DNA from: Oscillospiraceae bacterium
GTDB lineage: Bacteria > Bacillota > Clostridia > UMGS1810
Direction of reading: 5' to 3'
DNA length: 9,481 nucleotides
Assembly: GCA_021629085.1 (NCBI GenBank)
Contig: JAJXRJ010000050.1
Coordinates: 1 to 9,481, forward strand
This document shows positions 1-7,900 of the stretch, one piece after another. Under the pieces are notes generated by a model. It was not told the origin of the DNA. It worked only from the letters and a program-made list of their open reading frames with translations, and ran no database searches. A program made the translations under genes and the position numbers. Numbering within the stretch: position 1 is the first letter of the stretch; every line of letters starts with the position of its first letter.

Positions 1-5
1 ATTCC

Positions 6-3000
6 CTATTGTAGCTTCAGCGGACGGGTCAACGGATAAAGCGTTTGTGTATCTATTAAAAACGCTTTTACCGTTTGTGTGTCATCTACTGGCTGCTCCA
101 GCGAAATTGAAATCTCAGTGCCCGGGACGCTTGATGCATCCGGTACAATTACATCTGATACCGCAACATAGTCCAGCGTCTTATCCGCATTGTAAACGGC
201 AAATATCAACTGGACGCTCTGATACCTTTCCAAAATATTTTGCTGCAGCCTGGCCTTGACGCCAAATTCCTGCAAGCCTAAGACGCTCGGGATCTCCACA
301 CCACGCGAATTGATCGCTGCCATTTGAATGTCAAAACTGGATTTTAAAAACGTAACATTATCTAAATAAATTTCTTTTAAAACCGCTGCGCCAGCTGGCT
401 GTGTAACGCCAATCGCATAGGGCGATGCAGTCAGGCTGACAGGGAACGAAAGCGCCGTCCAAGTGTTGCCCGCGATTTGTTTCCCCGTTCCGTAAACCCG
501 CGTGACTTCCCCTGTAGCCTCCTCTTTGTATTCAATAAACGGAACCACTTCGCCACCGGCTGTATCCGATGTGTAAACTTGCATATTTGCATCATAAACC
601 TGTGGGGAATCCGGCGCCAACGTTGTGTTGACAAAAGGCTCTACGATCTTGAGGCTGTCTTGCGCATGGGTGCGGTCATAAAATTTCAAGCTCTTTCCTT
701 CCGTGCCGAAAAATGTTTCACTGCTCATCGCCGCTGCTGCAGTTGCATAATTGCCGCCGTCCTCTAAAAGAGGATGGAGATATGCTGCGGATGGCAAATC
801 GTCAAAGTTAAACATCACAGCCAAATCCTGCACCTCAGCTGCGTCAAGTGCACGGTTGTAAACACGCACATCATCAATATAGCCCGTAAACCGGTTATTG
901 ACACTGTCATCCACCGCTAGCCGAAAATCTTTCTCCGGATTGCTCATAAGCGGGCCTTGTGTGGTATTTGTAATCAAGCTTTGCTCTGTAAACGCTTTTT
1001 TTGTACCATTCCAAACCTGTACCAAATCGCCATCTATATAGACTCGGAAATTCTCTCCGTCCGGCTTATCCTTGTCATATACAGCCGCAAAGTGATGATA
1101 GGTGTCATCCGAATAGTTCCATGGGAAGGTAAATGTGAGACCACCGTTGTTCTCTGTCCAAATCCTGGCATTGCCCACCATACCTCCCTTCCCGGCATCT
1201 ACAGTAACATAGAAGCTAAAGTGCTTGTCGTGCCGGACAATATACATTTGCTGCCCAGCCTGGTTCATTTTTGATTTTGTACGGAACCACAGGGCTGTCG
1301 TTTGCGCATTTTTAGTGCGCGAAGCAATTTCTTCCCCTGGCACATTGACAATCATGCCATTATACATATTTCCCGTGGAATACATGGCGCCGCCGCGTTT
1401 CCCGTCTGTCTGCAGCCAGTTTATGCCATTTGCTGTCCCATGAATATTGTGGCCTGAAACATCTGTCACTGTGCGAGGCCCGCTTCTTCCATCTGTCTCA
1501 TCCATGGGCAAGTGCATAATCAAACTTTCGTCCTCAATAGCGGTAACAGGGACTTCTCCAACCGTCACCCCTTCGTGATCTGCAAGATCATCAAACGCAG
1601 GCACTTCGCTTGTGGTTGCCCAGTCTGACGGCTCCGCCCCCATTTCAAACTCAAACACCGCGCCATCTTTAATTTCAGAATGCCTAAAATAGGAACGGTC
1701 AAAGGGTTGGCCGTTTAAGGTTGCGCTTTGAACGTAAATATTTTCCGGCGAAGCGTTCTTGCCGTTGATCTCAATGGTCTTTCCGTTCTCCATAGTAATG
1801 GTGACCTTTTCAAATGTTGGCCCGTTTATCAGATATAAATCTGTTCCCGCAATCGGGAAAAAGCCGAGTGCGGAAAATACATACCATGCGCCCATGGCGC
1901 CGCTGTCATCGTTTCCAGGGAGTGAATCCCGCCCAAAGCCTTCCATCCCCATTTTCACATAAGAAGCAGTAAGGTCCGGCCGTCCCGCATAGTTAAAATA
2001 CCATGCAATCGGGAAGGAGGGCTCGTTGCCCCAGTCGATCATCCCCGCATCAAAAAAATGCTGGAGCCGCTTAATAAAGGCGTCTTTCCCACCCATTTTT
2101 TCTATTAAAGCAGGGACATTAAAAGGGACATCAAACGAATAGGTCCAGGGCGTCCCTTCGTATAAAAAGGACGAATCGCGCTTTGTGGTGGGGATGGCTT
2201 CAAATGCACCCGTGCTTGTTTTCGCCTGAATAAAGCCGGTATATTCCGGATTGGTTTCATCCGCTACGGTATCATCCCATAGATTCTTCCAATTATTGCT
2301 CCGTTCAAGATAGGTGTTATAATCGTCTGTTTTTCCAATGGCTTTGGCAAACAGCGCAGTCAAATAGTCGTTGAATGAAAACTCCATCGTTTTTGAAGCG
2401 GAATAATTGGCATCCTGTACCCCTTGGCTAAGCACAGCGCCGGTCGTCATGTGCAATTTGTCGTTTGAAGCATACCCCTTATTGATATAAAGCGGGGAAC
2501 GGCCATTTTCTGCCAGATATTTAAGCAGATCGTATGCCTGCGCCCACTCCACTCCTTCAGCGCCTTTTAAAAATGCTTCCGTAATGATTGGCACAACCCC
2601 GTCGCCGCCTTGGACAGAAGCGTTATGCCCAGCCACATAGGCATCTGACACATAGTTTTTTACACCGTTTTGATAAAAGCGTTCAATAAATGAATTGATA
2701 TTGTCAGAAACAACGCTCTGCTTTACCAGATTGAGCAGTGGGAAAACGGTGCGGTGCGTGTCCCAGCCCGTATACTGATCATCCCAGTTTTGCTCCAGAT
2801 CCCATTGGCTGTCGCCAGTCCGATCGTGCGGCATCAGGAATGAATGATACAGATTCGTATAAAATATGGTAAGCTGATCTTCGGTTGCGTCTGCATCTTC
2901 TACCTTCACCGTGCTCAAAAGGTCATTCCATGCCTGACGGTTCTCTTCCTTCACAGTTTCAAAATCCCATTGGGGAATCTGTTCTGTTAAAAATGCATCC

Positions 3001-3887
3001 GCATTTTCCACACTGTTTGTAGAAACCGCAATTTTGACATATATTTCTTTTTCCTGGTCTGCGGGTGCATTTGCAAAGTCAAAATATCCCCCCAGCCGTT
3101 CAACCGGATTGTTATGATTGATTGTTGCGACATCCCGGATGGATCCCCGCTGCGTATTCTCTGAGATAACCTCATTTCTCCAAATTCCAAATCCACTGGG
3201 GCTTTCGCTCACTTCTGCACTAAAATACATAGTGTATTCCTTGCCATAACCCCAGCCGCCCTGATAACGTGTCCAGCCGCTGATTTGATTGTTTTCCGGA
3301 TCGAGTTTCACATCGGACGCCCACACGCCCACTGCGCTGGTTGCATTTTGGATATCCCGCGGTATGGCATGAGATAAGTCAAACAGCAGGTGTGGCTCAC
3401 TGCCCGCCGGGAAGGTAAAGCGGTAAATGGCGGCATTTTCTGCAGACGTGAGTTCGGCGCGGATCCCCCATTCTTGAAGGGTAACTGCATAATATCCCAC
3501 TTGTGCATCTTCATTTTGCACTTTCGAATCATGGCCTGTTTCAGATATATTAATCGCTCCTGTTTGCGGGGAAATCAAAAAGTTGCCATACCTGGAATCT
3601 CCGCCGGTACCACTCACATGTGTTTGTGAAAAGCCACGGATCGCCTCGCCCCTGCCATAGCCATCCGTGCTGCCGTTCCTGGTGTCAGGCCCGGGCTGAA
3701 TGCCGCCCCAAGGCATTTGCGGCCCCACAAAGGCATTTCCCGGCCCACCGGTGCCAAGCCTTGTATCGACATAATCAATCACATTTTCAGACACATCTGC
3801 CAAAACCGGTAAAAAGGCAGGCAGCTGCACAACCCCCGTCAGCATACAAACCATCACAACAAATGCCAAGATTCGGTCCTTTTTCAT
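6..3887 (-). CDS. Secreted GH92-type alpha-mannosidase with LamG-like and CBM-like modules
   Basis: This is a second exported GH92-type exo-alpha-mannosidase, 1293 residues, paralogous to the upstream enzyme in its catalytic part. Residues 1-30 are a signal peptide (KK, hydrophobic core 8-28, probable cut after V-L-A). Catalytic hallmarks are MPWGGIQPGPDT at 58-69, GFSQTHVSGTGG at 85-96, WDTHRT from W375, YEGTPW with E577 (equivalent of the general acid), GNEPSF at 620-625, and GNDDSGAMGAWYVFSALGFF from 658 with D661 as probable base. The tail holds a LamG/concanavalin-A-like domain (about 788-1022; HHFAAVYD, FRVYIDGD and GYIDDVRVYNRAL are typical strands), a carbohydrate-binding-type beta-sandwich (about 1025-1182, closing with IYLDNVTF), and a C-terminal domain (1184-1293, with VKAFLIDTQTLYPL). 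No cell-wall anchor is visible. The start is supported by GAGGGG 7 bases upstream. It follows the AraC gene by 57 bases and was probably co-transcribed. Mannosidase function is inferred from family; the precise glycan is unknown. Confidence 0.94.
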   Translation of the reverse strand: MKKDRILAFVVMVCMLTGVVQLPAFLPVLADVSENVIDYVDTRLGTGGPGNAFVGPQMPWGGIQPGPDTRNGSTDGYGRGEAIRGFSQTHVSGTGGDSRYGNFLISPQTGAINISETGHDSKVQNEDAQVGYYAVTLQEWGIRAELTSAENAAIYRFTFPAGSEPHLLFDLSHAIPRDIQNATSAVGVWASDVKLDPENNQISGWTRYQGGWGYGKEYTMYFSAEVSESPSGFGIWRNEVISENTQRGSIRDVATINHNNPVERLGGYFDFANAPADQEKEIYVKIAVSTNSVENADAFLTEQIPQWDFETVKEENRQAWNDLLSTVKVEDADATEDQLTIFYTNLYHSFLMPHDRTGDSQWDLEQNWDDQYTGWDTHRTVFPLLNLVKQSVVSDNINSFIERFYQNGVKNYVSDAYVAGHNASVQGGDGVVPIITEAFLKGAEGVEWAQAYDLLKYLAENGRSPLYINKGYASNDKLHMTTGAVLSQGVQDANYSASKTMEFSFNDYLTALFAKAIGKTDDYNTYLERSNNWKNLWDDTVADETNPEYTGFIQAKTSTGAFEAIPTTKRDSSFLYEGTPWTYSFDVPFNVPALIEKMGGKDAFIKRLQHFFDAGMIDWGNEPSFPIAWYFNYAGRPDLTASYVKMGMEGFGRDSLPGNDDSGAMGAWYVFSALGFFPIAGTDLYLINGPTFEKVTITMENGKTIEINGKNASPENIYVQSATLNGQPFDRSYFRHSEIKDGAVFEFEMGAEPSDWATTSEVPAFDDLADHEGVTVGEVPVTAIEDESLIMHLPMDETDGRSGPRTVTDVSGHNIHGTANGINWLQTDGKRGGAMYSTGNMYNGMIVNVPGEEIASRTKNAQTTALWFRTKSKMNQAGQQMYIVRHDKHFSFYVTVDAGKGGMVGNARIWTENNGGLTFTFPWNYSDDTYHHFAAVYDKDKPDGENFRVYIDGDLVQVWNGTKKAFTEQSLITNTTQGPLMSNPEKDFRLAVDDSVNNRFTGYIDDVRVYNRALDAAEVQDLAVMFNFDDLPSAAYLHPLLEDGGNYATAAAAMSSETFFGTEGKSLKFYDRTHAQDSLKIVEPFVNTTLAPDSPQVYDANMQVYTSDTAGGEVVPFIEYKEEATGEVTRVYGTGKQIAGNTWTALSFPVSLTASPYAIGVTQPAGAAVLKEIYLDNVTFLKSSFDIQMAAINSRGVEIPSVLGLQEFGVKARLQQNILERYQSVQLIFAVYNADKTLDYVAVSDVIVPDASSVPGTEISISLEQPVDDTQTVKAFLIDTQTLYPLTRPLKLQ
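342..815 (-). other. Putative carbohydrate-binding beta-sandwich in the downstream mannosidase
   Basis: Residues about 1025-1182 run from FNFDDLPS through GKSLKFYD, MQVYTSD, WTALSFPVSL and IGVTQPAG to IYLDNVTF. This pattern (opening FD-D, middle W-T-x-L, closing x-L-D-N-V-x-F) is that of CBM4/9-like or CBM-like galactose-binding folds in secreted glycosidases. A CBM family number cannot be given from sequence reading alone. Confidence 0.6.
822..1526 (-). other. LamG/concanavalin-A-like domain in the downstream mannosidase
   Basis: Residues about 788-1022 show the typical order of a LamG-like jelly roll: an opening LIMHLPMDE, then DVSGHNIHGTANG, an ALWFRTKS strand, HHFAAVYD, FRVYIDGDLVQ, and a closing GYIDDVRVYNRALDAAEVQDL. 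Such domains often bind carbohydrate or pack against the catalytic domain. Its ligand cannot be told from sequence. Confidence 0.88.
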
Positions 3888-3892
3888 TTCTA

Positions 3893-3900
3893 CACCCCTC
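3893..3900 (-). promoter_or_regulatory. Ribosome binding site of the downstream mannosidase
   Basis: GAGGGGTG on the minus strand, with its GAGGGG core ending 7 bases before the ATG at 3887. It resembles the site of the AraC gene (both contain AGGGGTG). The remaining part of the 57-base gap shows no terminator and no clear promoter. Confidence 0.75.
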
Positions 3901-3944
3901 GTTCCATCATTATTCTGGATCTTTCTCCGCCAGTATAGCTAAAT

Positions 3945-4838
3945 TTAACCCAATGTATAATGCTTTCGGTAATATTCAGGTGTACACCCCTCTATTTCTT
4001 TAAATGTTTTTGCAAAATTAGATGGGTCGTTAAACCCCAGCATCAATCCAATCTCTTTTGAAGAAAGCGAAGTGTCAGCCAAAAGCTGTTTTGCCCGTTT
4101 GTGCCGATATTCCATAATAATTTTTTTCGTACTCTGCCCTGTTTTGTCAAGCATGATGCGGCCAAGCTGCCGCTTGCTGATAAAGCAGTATTTTGCCACC
4201 TCCGCCACCGAAATGCTCCGGTTGGAATTTTCCGCAATATATGCAAGCGCACGGCTAAGCGTCTTATTAATTTTAGAAGTTTTTACCGGCGCCTCAAAGG
4301 TAGCCTTCAAATCACCGGCAAAGGCTGCCGCGGCGGCGGTGAGTATCATGGCAACCAGGCATTTGATACGCGAAAAATATCCGACTGTTTCATTGTGTAC
4401 TTCCAAAAGAGCGGCTTCAAACAGTTTCATAATGCCTGCCGTATCTTTTTTTATCTCACCGCGCTCTGCATTTAGGAGTTCAAACACCAAACTGCTTTCT
4501 GTTTTTTCATCATCTGTCAAGGAAAGGTCGCAGTTTAAGCTAAATTCCACAAACGGGTCGCTGAGGCATCGTTGTTCGTGGTAAACGCCCCGGCCGGTAA
4601 GATAAAATTCCCCCTCCCGCACAGTAACCTCCCTGCCCTGTATATTTACCACGCAGGATCCCTGTTTTACAAAGTGAAATTCATAGCTTGAGTGGGAATG
4701 CCAGGGGATTGTAAAATTCGAGTCTTTAATTGCCATGACGCGAAACCACAAAACTTCTACGTCTAAATTGTCCATGGAAAACCGGATGTCAAGCAATGAA
4801 AGCTTGCGGGAATCTAAAATATAGTCGAGATCCTGCAT
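3945..4838 (-). CDS. AraC-family transcriptional regulator (cupin sensor plus double HTH)
   Basis: This is a cytoplasmic DNA-binding regulator of 297 residues, the usual length for AraC proteins with an N-terminal sensor. Residues 28-105 look like the AraC-type cupin: HSHSSYEFHFVKQG at 47-60, then a G-rich turn and GVYHEQ at 84-89, the histidine-bearing strands that in this family surround the ligand pocket. A helical linker follows, with an alanine run at 168-172. The DNA-binding part spans about 195-293: first HTH around ISVAEVAKYCFISKRQLGRI (209-228), second around SSKEIGLMLGFNDPSNFAKTF (259-279), ending in the family signature TPEYYRKH. It sits between two GH92 mannosidase genes in the same direction, 63 bases after one and 57 before the other, so it probably responds to a sugar from their substrate and controls the cluster and itself. 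That role, and activation versus repression, is inference. The ATG at 4838 has AAGGGG 7 bases upstream. Confidence 0.95.
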   Translation of the reverse strand: MQDLDYILDSRKLSLLDIRFSMDNLDVEVLWFRVMAIKDSNFTIPWHSHSSYEFHFVKQGSCVVNIQGREVTVREGEFYLTGRGVYHEQRCLSDPFVEFSLNCDLSLTDDEKTESSLVFELLNAERGEIKKDTAGIMKLFEAALLEVHNETVGYFSRIKCLVAMILTAAAAAFAGDLKATFEAPVKTSKINKTLSRALAYIAENSNRSISVAEVAKYCFISKRQLGRIMLDKTGQSTKKIIMEYRHKRAKQLLADTSLSSKEIGLMLGFNDPSNFAKTFKEIEGCTPEYYRKHYTLG

Positions 4839-4841
4839 AGA

Positions 4842-4851
4842 CCCACCCCTT
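4842..4851 (-). promoter_or_regulatory. Ribosome binding site of the AraC-family gene
   Basis: AAGGGGTGGG on the minus strand, with its AAGGGG core ending 7 bases before the ATG at 4838. It lies inside the 63-base gap after the upstream mannosidase, which otherwise holds AT-rich sequence and no stable hairpin followed by a T run. This supports translation from a shared transcript. Confidence 0.75.
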
Positions 4852-4901
4852 TTGTGAATTCCACTCCATCTTTTTTAGAACGCTTTTTCTATATGCTTTT
4901 C

Positions 4902-7900
4902 CTATTGCAGTTCTACAGTAAATACTTCGCCTGCAAGCGGTGTGAGGTTTGGAGAAAACACAAATAGCTTGGCAATATATTTTCCGTTTGTAAGGCCGTT
5001 AACCGCACTTGTAACGGCAATTGGGCCGCCGTTGGCCTCCATTGTCCCATGCTGGATTTGTACCTCCTTAAGCGCACCACCATTTGTGTCATACACTGCC
5101 AAAATCACGCTGTATGCCTGTGCGGTACTGTTTTTATTTGTCAGCTCCGATACGATTTCAACCGATGTTGCCGTTGCCGACACAAGCTGGTGGCTGACCG
5201 CAAAGTCTGACTCTGCAGCGCCAAGATAAACTGCGCCCGCCGCGGCAAGCCCCACACTGTAATCCGAAGGTGCATGGTCGTTTGGGTCCGTCGTCAGCCG
5301 TACAATATAGGTTTGCGGCTGCGTCCCGCTGTTTTCAAAGATGAAAGTTATCTTTTTATGCGCGCGGATTTGATTCTCATTCTGCCACAACTCGAGCGGC
5401 TGTGCGACTGGATTGCGTCCACCGTCAAGAAGCTCGGCCATTGCCTTTGCGCGGACACCGGTGGCAAACACTGTCACCTGACAGCGCCCGTTTGGAATAC
5501 TTAAGGTCAGTTCCAACCCTTCTTTATTCCATACAATTTCTTTATTGTTTGTTGATTCGGCCTTCAAATCCCCGTCTGTCCACGAAAAATACGGCGCATT
5601 TGCTCCTGAGTTATAATCGGCCATATTTTCAGTGCTAAACTTGCCATCTAGCGCAGTGATATCTCCGATCATGCGCCTTACAGGATTTATTTTGCGGTTG
5701 ATGACAACATCTTTTCCAAAATGTGCCCAGTCGTCAAATTCTGTAAGGTTCGTATTATGGTTGCTCGGATTGTCAAACACGCCCCCAATCAGAACACTTC
5801 TCTCGACCTTTTTGGCAGTGGCTGCCGAAACTCCAACGCTATAGTCATTTCCCGCACCAGCTAAAACAGTTTCTAACACCACGTCAACCGTTTGTACCCC
5901 AGAACTGGCATTGTTGACATTGAGCGTGATCATTCTGTGGTTGCGCTGGTAATTATTGGGCATAATCTCTTTTGCAGGCACCAGCACAGTGCCGTTTGGA
6001 TCTGCAATTTTCACTGTGCTCTTCGCGCGGATTCCCAGCACGTACAGCGTAATTTCCCAATTCCCCTTTGGAACGCTGATTGGCAGCTTCACAAAATTTT
6101 CGTTCCAGAAGAAGGACTCTTTATCCTCCGCGGCCCGAGACACAGTGGGTGTGCCGTCGCTCCAGGAAAAAGCGTAATAAAGGTCGGTGCGCGATTCTTT
6201 ATTTTTCTTGCCGCCGCTGTATTCCAGCGTGCCAAAAATGCGATCGCCCTCAGCAATATTTTTCCGGTCCTCCCCGGTGGTAGAAGCGCTGAGCCCGTAA
6301 TGGACCCAGTCGGTGTAATCGCTCAAATTGACCGTATCCAGCTTTTCTGTAACACTTATCACAGATGCAATAGAAAACTCTGCCTGTTTTTCCCACTTTG
6401 CATAAAGGACGGTTTCTTCTGTCACGCGGTCTGTTTCAAAATCCCATGCGTCTTGGCAGCCTGCATCTTTAAACCATCCCATAAAGCCATATCCCGCCCG
6501 CGACGGTTTTTCCGGCTCAGTTAAAAGGCTTCCGGAACGGACAGTGACAGGCCTTATAGAATCGCCGCCATCTGACTCAAACGAAACTGTATATTGGGGG
6601 ATGGCGGTCACAGTTACAGCACAAACCCCAACCTTGCCGTCCGCTGCCTGCGGCACGACCCAAACCTCGAATTCTGCCTGCTCCTCACAGTCAAACTGTA
6701 ACGTTACTTTCTTATATTGAAGGGTCTGGGGATCGTCTAGGACTGTCTGCTCCGCAACTGGGATCCCTTCTTTATAAATCACTGCTTTTGCATCCCTTCC
6801 AGCCACATAAAACGCAGCGTCATAGGTGCCTTTGGGGACGCGCATGGAAACTGCAAGCCCACTTTGGCTAAAGGCTGCCGAGGTGACAGCCGTACCCATT
6901 TGATCGGGTGCACCCGCACTCCAGTAAAATTTTGGCGCAATGCCGTCAGATAAGGTTTCCGTCTGGATTTGTCCGCTGTCAACCGCCTTTAAGCCATCTG
7001 CGGCAACGATAGGTAAAACAGTGTCTTTGCTGCGGTTGATGGCACTATTTGCCTTTCCAAAATGTGCCCACTCGTCAAAATCATCCAGCTGGATGGCCGC
7101 ATTGTCTCCTACTGGTTCCACCGAAGCGATGACAGCAGTGTTTTCCGGTTCCTTTGCATAATTGACCGGTTCACGCCCCATTTCAAATTCAATAACTGCG
7201 CCGTCTTTAATATCGGCATGTGTAAACATAGTACTTTTATGCGGTACGCCATTTAAGGTCACCGCCTGGATGTACTTATTTTCTGCACTTAAATTATTTG
7301 CAATAATCTCAACCGTACTGCCATTTCCAAGTGTGATAGTGCTCTTATCATACCACGGGCTGGTAAGATAATACAAATCCTGGCCCGCGTTGGGGAAAAA
7401 GCCCATAGAGGAAAACATAAACCATGTGCTCATCGCGCCTGAGTCGTCGTTTCCCGGCGGGCTGGAAATGGTAAACTTGCTCCGCAGTTTTTCTACACTG
7501 TCCGTCGTACGATAAGGCTCGCTTGTATAAGCAAATAGATACGGCGTTAAAAATGCCGGCTCGTTGCCATAGTCCACTAAACCTGCATCCATGCCGTATA
7601 CCAAGCGGTCAATAAATTTACGGTCACCACCGCACTTTTCAATCAACTGTTCCACATCGTGCGGTACAAAAAAGGAGTAGTTATAAGAACTTCCCTCGTA
7701 AAAATAATTGGTCCATGAACCCCAGCGGTTGGCAATGTCAATCTCCACCCACGAACCATCTTTGTTGCGGGGCACGATAAAACCGCTGTAATTGCCGTAT
7801 TCCGCGTCAGGGTTCCAAAGGTTTACCCAATTGTTGCTTCTTCTTAGGTACTTCTGGTAATCTTCTTCCAATCCCAACCCTTTGGCAAGAAGCGCCGCGC

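Noticed and set aside
3888..3944. Possible terminator between the AraC gene and the second mannosidase.
   Set aside because: I found no stable inverted repeat with a following T run on the minus strand.
4072..4584. A 170-residue open frame on the plus strand opposite the AraC gene.
   Set aside because: The opposite frame is a complete AraC protein with intact cupin and HTH motifs; the plus-strand product is Ser/Arg-rich and matches nothing I know.
4839..4901. Possible terminator or internal promoter in the gap before the AraC gene (AGAA-N6-TTCT on the minus strand).
   Set aside because: The stem is only 4 base pairs and is followed by an A run, not a T run; no convincing -35/-10 pair is present.
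5892..6524. A 210-residue open frame on the plus strand.
   Set aside because: It lies wholly opposite the first mannosidase, has low-complexity Cys/Phe/Arg-rich content with no recognisable domain, and the minus-strand frame encodes clear modules.
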